The position numbers and the translations under genes are program-made. The notes under the pieces were generated by a model that saw only the letters and a list, made by a program, of their open reading frames with translations, had not been told where the DNA came from and ran no database searches. Positions 15,236 to 23,601 of a DNA stretch of 64,000 nucleotides are shown one piece after another. Location of the stretch: assembly GCF_009832745.1 (NCBI RefSeq), contig NZ_VRMJ01000041.1, positions 480,152 through 544,151 of the forward strand. The letters run 5' to 3'. Numbering within the stretch: the first letter of the stretch is position 1; every line of letters starts with the position of its first letter. The DNA is from Polaribacter septentrionalilitoris (lineage in GTDB: Bacteria; Bacteroidota; Bacteroidia; Flavobacteriales; Flavobacteriaceae).

Positions 15236-16358
15236 AAAGAGTAGTAATTCAGATTGGCAATACCTAACTGAAAATTTAACTCTAGTAGAACCACTAGTTC
15301 TTGTTTTTGGGAATAGATTTATGCTAGAAGATGATGGTATTTTAGATGAAATAAGATCTATTTTTAAAGACGGTCACATTGTTTTTGGTTCTGCATCTGG
15401 AGATATTTCTACTCAATCTGTTAATGATGATAGTTTAACGATAACCGCTATAGAATTTGAAAAAAGCTCTTTTATCATTAAAACTACTAATGTTTTAGAC
15501 TCAAATTCTAATTCACCAATAGATAGTTTTAATGCAGGAAAAAACTTAATAAATCAACTACCACAAGAAGGTCTAAAATATGTTTTGGTTATTTCTGAAG
15601 GTAGTTTTATAAACGGTAGTCAATTAACCAAAGGGATGAATGCTCTTGTAGATGGTAATTTATTGATTACAGGAGCTTTATGTGGTGATGGTGCAAGATT
15701 TGAGAAAACATTAGCTTCTTATAATGAAAAACCAAAACAAGGAGAAATTATAGCTATTGGTATGTATGGAGAATCTTTAGAGGTAAGCTTTTCTATTAAT
15801 GGAGGTTGGACACCTTTTGGACCACAGAGAACTGTAACAAGGTCTAAAGGAAATGTATTGTATGAATTAGATAATTTACCAGCATTAGATTTGTATAAAA
15901 AATATTTAGGAGAAAAAGCAAAAGAATTACCGGGAGCAGCGTTATTATATCCTTTAAATGTAAAAACAGAGAATGAAAAACAAACAATTGTAAGGTCTAT
16001 TTTAAACATTGACGAAGAAGAAAACTCAATGATTTTGGCTGGTGATATTTTTGAAGATTCTAAAGTGCAATTAATGATGACGAATGTAGATCATATCGTT
16101 AATGCAGCAGAAAAAGCCGCCTTAAGTGCATCAGAATTAAGAAAGAAAAAACCAGAACTAGCTATTTTAGTAAGTTGTATTGGTAGAAAATTAGTATTAG
16201 ATCAAAGAGTAGAAGAAGAAGTAGAAGAAGTGATAGAGGTTGTTGGTACAACAACAATTACAGGTTTATATTCTTACGGAGAAATAGCTCCTTTTATAGG
16301 AGAAAGTAACTGTCAATTACATAACCAAACAATGACAGTAACACTAATAAGCGAATAA
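15216..16358 (+). CDS. FIST-domain sensor protein (NosP type)
   Basis: 380 residues covering FIST_N (about 25-215) and FIST_C (about 225-370). The family hallmarks are visible: VLVFGNRFMLEDDG, GSASGDIS, GALCGDGARF, NGGWTPFGP, VTRSKGNVLYELDNLPALDLYKKYLG, and a C-terminal SCIGRKLVLDQR...ITGLYSYGEIAPF. FIST proteins encoded beside histidine kinases include NosP, a heme NO sensor. This gene overlaps the first kinase gene by 20 bp and the next kinase gene by 1 bp, so it sits between two kinases. Heme and NO binding are inferred from the family and from the H-NOX gene in the same operon; a small-molecule ligand other than NO is possible. Confidence 0.82.
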   Translation: MKTVQLRKSSNSDWQYLTENLTLVEPLVLVFGNRFMLEDDGILDEIRSIFKDGHIVFGSASGDISTQSVNDDSLTITAIEFEKSSFIIKTTNVLDSNSNSPIDSFNAGKNLINQLPQEGLKYVLVISEGSFINGSQLTKGMNALVDGNLLITGALCGDGARFEKTLASYNEKPKQGEIIAIGMYGESLEVSFSINGGWTPFGPQRTVTRSKGNVLYELDNLPALDLYKKYLGEKAKELPGAALLYPLNVKTENEKQTIVRSILNIDEEENSMILAGDIFEDSKVQLMMTNVDHIVNAAEKAALSASELRKKKPELAILVSCIGRKLVLDQRVEEEVEEVIEVVGTTTITGLYSYGEIAPFIGESNCQLHNQTMTVTLISE

Positions 16359-17401
16359 TGAATCCTTTATTAAAAAGACAAATAAGAAAATTTTTACCAG
16401 AAGAATTCCATTCTGATATAAGGTTTGAAAAGTTTTTAGATGCTATAGATAGATCTTATTCTACATCAGAAGAGCAATTTGGTATGCTTCAAAGGGCTAC
16501 AACTATAAGTTCGCAAGAGTTATTTAATGCAAATCAACAGTTACTAGAAGAAACAGAAGCTCAGAAAAATATTATCGCTAAACTACGCAGTGTAATAGAT
16601 AAATTAAAGTTTTATGATTTAGACACTGATTTACCAATAGAAAGTAACGATTCTTTAAAATTGGTCGATTTTATCGATAATCAAACCAAAGAAATTATAA
16701 AAATAAATCAACAAAAAGATTTATTAGTAAAAAATTTAGAGCGTCAAAATCAAGAACTAAATGATTATGCGCACATGGTTTCTCATGATATAAAAACACC
16801 ACTACAAAGTGTAGACGCTTTAACTACTTGGATTTTAGAAGATTATTCTAGGGTTTTAGATCATCAAGGTAAAGAAACGCTAAAACTTATTAAAGAAAAT
16901 GTAGAAAAAATGGATACTCTCTTAAAAGGTATTTTACAATATTCTACTATAGGTAAAATTGAAAAAGATTTATATGATGTTAACTTAAATTCTTTAGTAA
17001 ATGATATTATCAGAGACTTAAATCTCAAAGAAAACATCAGCTTTATAATTCCAAATAAATTACCTATCATAAAAGCAGATAGGTACAGACTAGATAAATT
17101 GTTTTTGCATTTAATAAACAATGCTATTACATACAATGATAAAGAAAAAATTACCATAGAAATTGGTTTCAAAGAAGGTAAAGATTTCTGGAATTTTTAT
17201 GTGAAAGATAATGGTAATGGTATAGAAAAAAGATTTTTTAATAAAATATTTATTGCTTTTCAAAAATTAGAAGATGATTATAAATCTGCTGGTATTGGAT
17301 TATCAATTGTTAAAAAAATTATCGAAGTTTACAATGGTGAAATTTATGTAGAATCAGAACCAAATGTTGGTTCAACTTTTTATTTTAGCATAAAAAAATA
17401 A
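16358..17401 (+). CDS. Soluble histidine kinase, partner of the FIST/NosP protein
   Basis: 347 residues. The N-terminal helical region (about 1-130, including SSQELFNANQQLLEET) is of a type found in soluble kinases that take input from a separate sensor. It carries no PAS, GAF or membrane segment. The kinase core has His143 (AHMVSHDIKTPLQS), N-box HLINNAITYND and G-boxes KDNGNGIEKR and AGIGLSIVKK. Its core closely resembles that of the three-PAS kinase two genes upstream, which suggests duplication. It overlaps the FIST gene by one base (TAATG) and is followed 1 bp later by the Hpt gene. Control by the FIST protein is inferred from coupling. Confidence 0.88.
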   Translation: MNPLLKRQIRKFLPEEFHSDIRFEKFLDAIDRSYSTSEEQFGMLQRATTISSQELFNANQQLLEETEAQKNIIAKLRSVIDKLKFYDLDTDLPIESNDSLKLVDFIDNQTKEIIKINQQKDLLVKNLERQNQELNDYAHMVSHDIKTPLQSVDALTTWILEDYSRVLDHQGKETLKLIKENVEKMDTLLKGILQYSTIGKIEKDLYDVNLNSLVNDIIRDLNLKENISFIIPNKLPIIKADRYRLDKLFLHLINNAITYNDKEKITIEIGFKEGKDFWNFYVKDNGNGIEKRFFNKIFIAFQKLEDDYKSAGIGLSIVKKIIEVYNGEIYVESEPNVGSTFYFSIKK

Positions 17402-17402
17402 T

Positions 17403-17720
17403 ATGGAGCAACCTAATCTAGACTACGTAGAGCAATTGGCAAATGGAGAAGAATCAATAAGAGCAACACTAATCGAAGTTATAAAAACAGAGTTTCCTGA
17501 AGAAAGAAAGGATTACGATGAAAGTGTAAAAAATAAAGAATTCAAAAAAATAGAAGAAAACGTTCATAGACTTAAACATAAAATTAGTATTTTAGGACTT
17601 GAAAAGAGTTATAAAATGGCTAATGATTTTGAACACAATCTTCGAGAACATAGTACAGAAGGAATAGAAGATTTTGAGAAAATTTTATTAGTTATTTCAG
17701 CGTTTCTGAAAACTATATAA
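17403..17720 (+). CDS. Histidine phosphotransfer (Hpt) protein
   Basis: A 105-residue, all-helical Hpt protein. The phospho-acceptor is His55 in the motif VHRLKHKISILGL, which corresponds to the classic HxLKxxxxxLG. It carries phosphate between receivers in a multistep relay. Neither kinase in the operon has its own receiver, so the likely chain is kinase to CheY-like receiver to Hpt to LytTR regulator, or Hpt may collect phosphate for the receiver-GT2 protein encoded at 32.2 kb. It starts 1 bp after the kinase stop and ends 5 bp before the LytTR gene. Confidence 0.82.
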   Translation: MEQPNLDYVEQLANGEESIRATLIEVIKTEFPEERKDYDESVKNKEFKKIEENVHRLKHKISILGLEKSYKMANDFEHNLREHSTEGIEDFEKILLVISAFLKTI

Positions 17721-17725
17721 ATTTT

Positions 17726-18439
17726 ATGAATTGTATTATTATTGATGATGAAAAAATGGCAAGGGTTATTCTAAAAACCTTGTGCAATCAAGTTAAATCA
17801 CTAAATATAATAGAAGAGTTTTCTAGTGCAATACAAGCCATAAAATTTTTAAATGAAACTACTGTCGATTTAATTTTTTTAGACATTCACATGCCAGATT
17901 TTAATGGTTTAGATTTTATTAGAAGTTTAAAATCACCACCAAAAATCATTTTAACAACATCAGACCCTAAGTTTGCTATAGAGGCTTTTGAATATGATTT
18001 TATAGTAGATTATCTTCTTAAACCAATAGAATTTAGTCGTTTTGAAAAAGGAGTTCAAAAAGCAGAAAAATTTATTATCACTCCAGAACAAGCAAAACCA
18101 ATAGAAAAACCTATTGAAAAAGATATTGATAATGATTTTTATGTCAATATAGACAGAAGGCTTATTAAAATAGACTTACCCAGTATTTATTTGGTAGAAG
18201 CAAAAGGAGATTACATAAAAATTAAAACAGAAGACAAAGACTACACAGTCCATTCAACCTTAAAAAAAATTGAAGAGAAACTCCCTGATTCACTATTCTT
18301 AAAAATTCATCGTTCTTATATCATTAATATTAAGAAAATTATTGATATTGAGGATAATAGCGTGCTAATTAAAAGAGATGTTATTCCTGTAAGTAGGTCT
18401 AAAAGACCAGAGCTTATGAAAAGATTAGATTTGCTTTAA
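17726..18439 (+). CDS. LytTR-family response regulator
   Basis: 237 residues. An N-terminal receiver (about 1-120; IIDDEKMAR, phospho-acceptor Asp53 in FLDIHMPDFNG, Lys in YLLKPIEF) is joined by a short linker to a C-terminal LytTR DNA-binding domain (about 135-237; FYVNIDRRLIKIDLPSIYLVEAKGDYIKI, then LFLKIHRSYIINIKKI and VIPVSRSKRPELMKRL). LytTR proteins bind paired direct repeats about two helical turns apart. Just such repeats lie 8 bp after this gene and at four other promoters in the window, so it is the best candidate for the regulator of the matrix genes downstream. It is the last gene of the NO-sensor operon. Confidence 0.92.
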   Translation: MNCIIIDDEKMARVILKTLCNQVKSLNIIEEFSSAIQAIKFLNETTVDLIFLDIHMPDFNGLDFIRSLKSPPKIILTTSDPKFAIEAFEYDFIVDYLLKPIEFSRFEKGVQKAEKFIITPEQAKPIEKPIEKDIDNDFYVNIDRRLIKIDLPSIYLVEAKGDYIKIKTEDKDYTVHSTLKKIEEKLPDSLFLKIHRSYIINIKKIIDIEDNSVLIKRDVIPVSRSKRPELMKRLDLL

Positions 18440-18446
18440 ATTTTTC

Positions 18447-18532
18447 ATCTAAACATTTTATACACTTCGTCTATAGTTAAAATGTAAAGACCGAATATCT
18501 GATTTTACAAATATACTAAGCAATTACTTTTG
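18447..18532 (+). promoter_or_regulatory. LytTR-type direct-repeat promoter 2 (DUF4114/T9SS protein)
   Basis: Half-sites ATCTAAAC (18447) and GTCTATAG (18469) are 22 bp apart. TACTTTTG, a full -7 match, lies at 18525-18532, exactly 56 bp from the proximal half-site and 19 bp before the ATG. No -33 TTG is seen. Confidence 0.7.
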
Positions 18533-18551
18533 TGGTATTAAAAATAATATC

Positions 18552-20996
18552 ATGAAAAAAATACTACTAATTTTAATAAGTACTGTTGTAACTTCTTTAA
18601 ACGCACAAACTTATAATTACCTTGGCGAGTTCACGTCAGATGGTACACCCATGTACTTAGAAAGTCCTGGAGATATTGTTTCTACGGAAACGTTACAAAT
18701 GATTGATAATTCACTTCCAGAAAACTATCCAGTTCCAACGTATAATCCACAATATATTACTTCTGGTTATGAAACAGATATAAAAGTAGAATCTAAAGCA
18801 GACATTTGGGTAACCTTTGTAAGTGAAGGTGCAGGTTATCGAAATGTTTTAGGTTTTTATACGTACCCTTTAGACAATCCACCAACTACAAAACCATCTA
18901 AAGAAGATATTACTATTATTTTTCCTAATGTTTCAGCATTAGGCAGTGGAGGAGGATTAAAAGTAGGAGATAAGGTAAAAATTGGAACTTTTGAAGCAGG
19001 TACAGGAATTGGTTGGGTATTATTAGCAAACGCATGGAATTCTAGAAATGCAGAAGTAGGTGATGGACATTGGCAATTGTTTTCTAATACAAATTTTAAT
19101 CCTGAAGCAAAAGAAGAATTAAGACATCATAATGTATTGTTAGCAGATCCAGATAATGAAAGAGTTATACTAGGTTTCGAAGACATTAGAAGAGATTATA
19201 GTTCTTGTGATAATGATTTTAATGATGCTATTTTTTATGTTACAGCAAATCCTTATACAGCAATTAAAATTAATAATTTTGCAGATATTTCTGAAGCTAA
19301 TGATGTAACCTCTGGAAATGACGGAGGTTTAGAAAGTAATGGTTCTTTAGCAAACTTAATAGCTAAGAGAAACTTTAAAAGAAAGAAAGATGGTAATGCT
19401 TTAAACCTAAGTGCAAAACAACAGGCTTTTAAGAAAAGTGTTTTAAGAAACAAGGGTAATTCTAGTTCTTTAATAGAATATGTGCCAGAAACAGGAATGT
19501 ACAGCACAGAAATTGCAAAAGTTTCTAGTCCAAAAGATTTAATTGCTGTAACCAATGCTAAAGAAATTTTTTCTGTAGATTATTACTCAGGAGACAAAAG
19601 AGTTTCTGCAGTATTGGCAACACAAACAGAAGGATCAATTTACGATCATTCTAAAATGATTTGCGATAGATTAAATAGCTCTAGCTTAGAAGATGTTAGA
19701 ACTGTTACTACTAGAGGACATCAAATTATCAGTTCAAAAATTTTAAGAGCAACAGGTGAGAAAGAATATACATTAAGTTTTTCTATTAAGTTAAATGATG
19801 GTGAAAATGAATTGTTTAGTTTTTGGAATATTGATCAATATCCTGCTGGAAATTATCAAAACTTTCAAATTTGGGGGAGCTCTTTTTCACAAGTTTTTGC
19901 CATCGCCAACTTCATTATCGATAAACATACTTCAGAAAATGGCTTAAAAAGTACAGTAAAAGCCAATGTTGTGCCAAATGTTTTTGTAAAATCTGGAACT
20001 TACGCTAATGGTTTTTTAACATTAAACATTATCAACAAAACAAAAGAAAAAGAAGTTCTTTTTGAAGGTAATATTTCTAGAACAGAAGTTTCTAAATATA
20101 GCAACGAGATTACAACTTTATCATTATCTGGAGACTATGAAGAAGAAATAACCATAGATACAGGTGTATTATTTGATATTGGTTTTTCTATACAAGCATC
20201 AGAAAATGCTCAAAAAGACGCTTTGTATTTAGCAGATGGACCATGGGGATTAGATTACCTAAATGAATATGCTACTGTAAACGATTTCTATATTGATGCT
20301 TCTGATGATCTTATTTTAGATGATGAAATGCATCATGTAGACAGAAATGTAAGTGTTTCTGGAAGTGTAAAAGGAAATATTAACTTGTTTAGACATATTT
20401 TACCAGGAGATCAAACATTGGATGTAACAAATTATGATGCATTACAATTTAAAATGATGAATACGCAATCTGTTGAAATTGTAATTATGCAAGAAGAAGA
20501 CAGAGATTGGAATGATAGAATTAGATATACAATACCTGCAAATACATCAGAAAAAGAACATAATATTTCTTTTACAAACTTTAAAGATGCATCTGGTAAT
20601 ACTGTAGAAATTTCAAACATTAAAACAGTCGTTTTTTCTATAATTAGTAACTATGAAGATACGATTCCTTTTAATTTAGACATTAAAGAAGTTGCTTTTG
20701 GAGTAAATGAAGTATTATCTGTTAATGGTTTTTCATCAGATTCAACTCAAAAAGTGATGAATTATCCAAATCCGTTTACAAATAGAACAACCATTAAGTT
20801 GTTTGAAAGTTCTAAGTCAGTAAAAATACAAGTATTTGATTTAATGGGAAGATCTGTTGATGTGCAGTATATTGATACAGATAGTTCAACAAAAAAAGTG
20901 CAATACAATGCACCAAATTTAAAAGCAGGGATGTATAAATATCTTTTAAAAGATGATGAGAATAGGATACATTCTGGAACTTTTATAGTTCGTTAA
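18552..20996 (+). CDS. Large secreted DUF4114 protein with T9SS sorting domain
   Basis: 814 residues. The signal peptide (MKKILLILISTVVTSLNAQ) is followed by an N-terminal beta domain ending in a DUF4114-type acidic motif (GFEDIRRDYSSCDNDFNDAIFYV, about 215-235), a long LruC-like beta-rich middle, a second jelly-roll-like domain (about 600-720), and a type-A T9SS sorting domain (VMNYPNPFTNRTTIKLF, VFDLMGRSV, LKAGMYKYLLKDD, GTFIVR). DUF4114 domains occur in adhesins and Ca2+-binding surface proteins. Placed directly behind the NO-sensor operon, with its own LytTR-type promoter and next to the polysaccharide cluster, it is a candidate biofilm matrix protein. The matrix role is inferred. Confidence 0.8.
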   Translation: MKKILLILISTVVTSLNAQTYNYLGEFTSDGTPMYLESPGDIVSTETLQMIDNSLPENYPVPTYNPQYITSGYETDIKVESKADIWVTFVSEGAGYRNVLGFYTYPLDNPPTTKPSKEDITIIFPNVSALGSGGGLKVGDKVKIGTFEAGTGIGWVLLANAWNSRNAEVGDGHWQLFSNTNFNPEAKEELRHHNVLLADPDNERVILGFEDIRRDYSSCDNDFNDAIFYVTANPYTAIKINNFADISEANDVTSGNDGGLESNGSLANLIAKRNFKRKKDGNALNLSAKQQAFKKSVLRNKGNSSSLIEYVPETGMYSTEIAKVSSPKDLIAVTNAKEIFSVDYYSGDKRVSAVLATQTEGSIYDHSKMICDRLNSSSLEDVRTVTTRGHQIISSKILRATGEKEYTLSFSIKLNDGENELFSFWNIDQYPAGNYQNFQIWGSSFSQVFAIANFIIDKHTSENGLKSTVKANVVPNVFVKSGTYANGFLTLNIINKTKEKEVLFEGNISRTEVSKYSNEITTLSLSGDYEEEITIDTGVLFDIGFSIQASENAQKDALYLADGPWGLDYLNEYATVNDFYIDASDDLILDDEMHHVDRNVSVSGSVKGNINLFRHILPGDQTLDVTNYDALQFKMMNTQSVEIVIMQEEDRDWNDRIRYTIPANTSEKEHNISFTNFKDASGNTVEISNIKTVVFSIISNYEDTIPFNLDIKEVAFGVNEVLSVNGFSSDSTQKVMNYPNPFTNRTTIKLFESSKSVKIQVFDLMGRSVDVQYIDTDSSTKKVQYNAPNLKAGMYKYLLKDDENRIHSGTFIVR

Positions 20997-21025
20997 TTCC
21001 CCCATTTATAATCAGAATGTAGAAT

Positions 21026-21055
21026 AGGCAAAAGAGTAATCTTTTGCCTTATTTT
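21026..21055. terminator. Bidirectional terminator between convergent genes
   Basis: The stem AGGCAAAAGA / TCTTTTGCCT (21026-21035 with 21040-21049) with a 4-nt loop is flanked by T on the plus strand. It overlaps the stop codon of the minus-strand exporter gene. Confidence 0.7.
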
Positions 21056-23124
21056 TTAAAAAAAGGTTTCTTTAAAAATAACCATTTAAAACGCAAACCA
21101 AATTCTGTATAAGTAAAACCAGCAGAACCTGCAGTGGCTACTGCAGAAGCAATATTACTTTGTAAACCATAGATGTTTATTAGAGCTCTGTCAGAAAATT
21201 TATAACCTAAATTTCCTTGAACTCTATAGGTACTTTGACCAGAATCATCTTCTATATATTGTAATCCAGTAGCAGCAGTTAAGCCATAAAACCATTCTTT
21301 CTTTTTAGCAGCAGCTTCATCTTTAATAAGGTTAACAAAAATTTCTACGGCGTTAAATTTGCTAGGACTAAAATATACAGTTGGTAACTGTAGCTTAAAC
21401 GAAAGGTTTTGATAATTAATACCAGCTTTTATAGAGGGTTTTGGTAAGATGTTGTAATATAGAGAGGTAAAAAGTAAATTTCTAGCATTTTCATCACTTT
21501 GCCAAGTGTAATAATATTGTGTAAACCAACCTAGATTAAAATTAGTATTTAAACTATAATTTAAAATAAGATTATTTTGAACAATTTGTTCGTTTAATAA
21601 AGCAGCATTAAAATTCTGAATATCTCTTTTGTAACCAAGTTCTAAATTTTGAAGTTTAAAAGGCTTAATATTAACAGAAATATCAGTTAAGAATTGATTG
21701 TAACTATTTGTTTCAGATTCTGATTTAGTAACACCAAAACTTCCTTTTAATGTTAAATTATTTAAAAGTTGATAAGAAGCTCCTAACAATAAATTATTGG
21801 TAGTTGCCTCTAGGTTTGTAATAGGATTAGAGGTTGTTCTATAATTGTAATTGGCTAAGATTTTAAATTTTGTAGAAAAAGGAATTTCTGTTTTAAAATC
21901 AAAAGCATTTGCTTTGTTATCTCCATTATCAAAAGAATAAGAATATTTTGTTTCAATAAATGGTGTAAAGCTTAAATCTAATTGTTTTATAAAATTCTTA
22001 GCATCTTTTTGATTTTCATAAAATTTTAATGTGTTTTCTGCACTTTGGTAAGCTTGGTTAATATATCCAGAAGCTTTTAAAGCATTTGCTTTACCAAGAT
22101 TACCATCAAAAGAAGCACTATCTTTTTTTAAAATTAAATTGTAGTCTCTTAAACTCTTTTTAAAATCACTTTTGTAAATATTAAGAGTTGCTCTTAAAGA
22201 CAATATCCAATTTTCGGGATTACTGTTGTCTTTTAGCAGTGCATCAATTGCCACTTTAGCTTCAGTAAATTTTTTATTCCAAATTAAGGCCTGAATATTT
22301 CTTTCTATAGTTTGGTTTTTTAGAGTAGTTGCAGTATTTGAATCTATACTTTTTAAAGCTTTATTGCTTATTTGAAGAGCAGTTTTGTCATCACTTCCCA
22401 AATGATATGATAGAGAAATTCCGTTTAAAGAGATTAATTTATTACCTGGGATTTCTCCTATAATTTTATAAGTATTTTTTGCTTTTTCTACTTGATTAGA
22501 AATTAAATACAAGTTGGCAAGATTTAATAAAGTTTCTTTATCGTTTTTAAAATCTTTAAAATTTTCTTTTAGGATGGTTTCTGCTTCATCATATTTTTGA
22601 TTTGATACATTTTTATTGGCCAAACCTAACCTCATATACTTTTTAGAAACTAATGCATTAGGGTTACCAGGTGAAACAGCCAAAGCTTTATCTACAGTAA
22701 TTAAAGCATTTTCATATTCTTTTAAATTAGATAATGTATTGGCATATCCTAACAATGCAGCAAAACTTTTATTATTTTCTTTTAAAAGTGTTTGGTAGTA
22801 AACTTTTGCGTCTTTATAATTTTTATCCCAAAGCATGGATTCTGCATAGTTTAATTTTACTTCAAAATCTGATGGATAATCATTTAAAAGTTTGGTGAAA
22901 AGTGTAAAGGCTTTTTTAGAATCTCCATTTAAACCAACAGCTCTTCCATAGCAAAGTCTAGCTGTTTTATTAGTTGGGTACGTTTTTAAAATCTTTTTAA
23001 AGAAAACTTCAGCCTTTTTGTATTTACCAGTTTCTAAATAGGTAAAGCCTTCTTGCATGTCTTGAGAAAACGCAAAGAAGCTACCGAAAAATAACAATAA
23101 GAATAATATGGATTTTAATTTCAT
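21049..23124 (-). CDS. TPR / outer-membrane beta-barrel polysaccharide exporter
   Basis: The start is taken at the Met of MKLKSILFLLLFFGSFFAFSQ (23124), a clean signal peptide; an upstream in-frame ATG (23142) adds only MYLSVI. The product is about 691 residues. Residues 25-375 hold around ten TPR-like repeats (for example YLETGKYKKAEVFFKKILKTYP and KEYENALITVDKALAVSPGNPNAL). Residues 380-691 alternate like beta-barrel strands (YSYSFDNGD, ILANYNYRTT, LGASYQLLNNLTLKGSFG) and close FGLRFKWLFLKKPFFKK. The plan is that of BcsC, PgaA and PelB, outer-membrane exporters for synthase-type exopolysaccharides. It is divergent from the STAS-flippase genes. No good promoter could be assigned on this strand. 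Confidence 0.78.
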   Translation of the reverse strand: MKLKSILFLLLFFGSFFAFSQDMQEGFTYLETGKYKKAEVFFKKILKTYPTNKTARLCYGRAVGLNGDSKKAFTLFTKLLNDYPSDFEVKLNYAESMLWDKNYKDAKVYYQTLLKENNKSFAALLGYANTLSNLKEYENALITVDKALAVSPGNPNALVSKKYMRLGLANKNVSNQKYDEAETILKENFKDFKNDKETLLNLANLYLISNQVEKAKNTYKIIGEIPGNKLISLNGISLSYHLGSDDKTALQISNKALKSIDSNTATTLKNQTIERNIQALIWNKKFTEAKVAIDALLKDNSNPENWILSLRATLNIYKSDFKKSLRDYNLILKKDSASFDGNLGKANALKASGYINQAYQSAENTLKFYENQKDAKNFIKQLDLSFTPFIETKYSYSFDNGDNKANAFDFKTEIPFSTKFKILANYNYRTTSNPITNLEATTNNLLLGASYQLLNNLTLKGSFGVTKSESETNSYNQFLTDISVNIKPFKLQNLELGYKRDIQNFNAALLNEQIVQNNLILNYSLNTNFNLGWFTQYYYTWQSDENARNLLFTSLYYNILPKPSIKAGINYQNLSFKLQLPTVYFSPSKFNAVEIFVNLIKDEAAAKKKEWFYGLTAATGLQYIEDDSGQSTYRVQGNLGYKFSDRALINIYGLQSNIASAVATAGSAGFTYTEFGLRFKWLFLKKPFFKK

Positions 23125-23197
23125 AATAACACTTAAATACATGCAAGTTAAGGAATAGCTTTGAATTTATAAACTAAAGTTTATTGTTTTTATCTTA

Positions 23198-23282
23198 AAC
23201 AAAAGAGAGTAAACTTTGGTCTAAAGTTAATTGCGCTTCACCGATAGTTGTTCTCTTTTTTATAGTTATGATTGGATATTTG
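23198..23282 (+). promoter_or_regulatory. LytTR-type promoter 3, triple half-site (STAS-flippase unit)
   Basis: Three half-sites lie at 21-bp steps: AACAAAAG (23198), GTCTAAAG (23219) and ACCGATAG (23240). The -7-like GATATTTG at 23275-23282 starts 56 bp after the middle one and ends 29 bp before the ATG at 23312. No -33 TTG is seen. Confidence 0.62.
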
Positions 23283-23311
23283 TCGTGTTAATCATCAAAA
23301 AACTTAATAGT

Positions 23312-23584
23312 ATGTCATTACAAATCTTAGAAAAAAACGAAATATTTTATCTTAATGGAGAAATTAATATTAATACGGTTAATTTTTTTGATTCTTTTTT
23401 TGAAACTGTAAATCATAAAAAAATTACATTAAATATTGATAAAGTTATCCATATAGATAAAAAGGGTTTAGAAGTACTATTTAAATTTATGCAAAATATA
23501 AATAAAAATAACAAAATATTTGTTATTTTAGGATACGGTTGTAAAGAAATTTATGATCATTTTAGACAAACAAATGTAGCTTAA
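23312..23584 (+). CDS. STAS-domain protein
   Basis: The start is taken at ATG 23312 (MSLQILEKNEIFYLNGEIN), because the longer frame from 23231 would begin inside the promoter. The product is 90 residues with the beta-alpha order of a STAS (anti-sigma-factor antagonist-like) domain: a first strand pair, the helix after ININTVNFFDSFFETV, strand KKITLNIDKVIHIDKKGLEVL where family members have D-S-S-G, and a last strand IFVILGYGCKEIYDHF. The usual phospho-Ser position reads IDKKG, so the classic phosphorylation switch appears to be absent. It lies 17 bp before the flippase gene and may regulate polysaccharide assembly by protein contact. Confidence 0.62.
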   Translation: MSLQILEKNEIFYLNGEININTVNFFDSFFETVNHKKITLNIDKVIHIDKKGLEVLFKFMQNINKNNKIFVILGYGCKEIYDHFRQTNVA

Positions 23585-23601
23585 AAAAGAAAAAATACGT
23601 T

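Noticed and set aside
12279..18439. Reading the operon as a chemotaxis-like cluster
   Set aside because: There is no CheA, CheW, CheB, CheR or methyl-accepting domain; the H-NOX and FIST sensors with PAS kinase and LytTR output do not fit.
23125..23200. A promoter or LytTR site for the minus-strand exporter gene
   Set aside because: Only a partial -7 (TAACTTG) was found and no half-site at the shared distance; I could not support a call.
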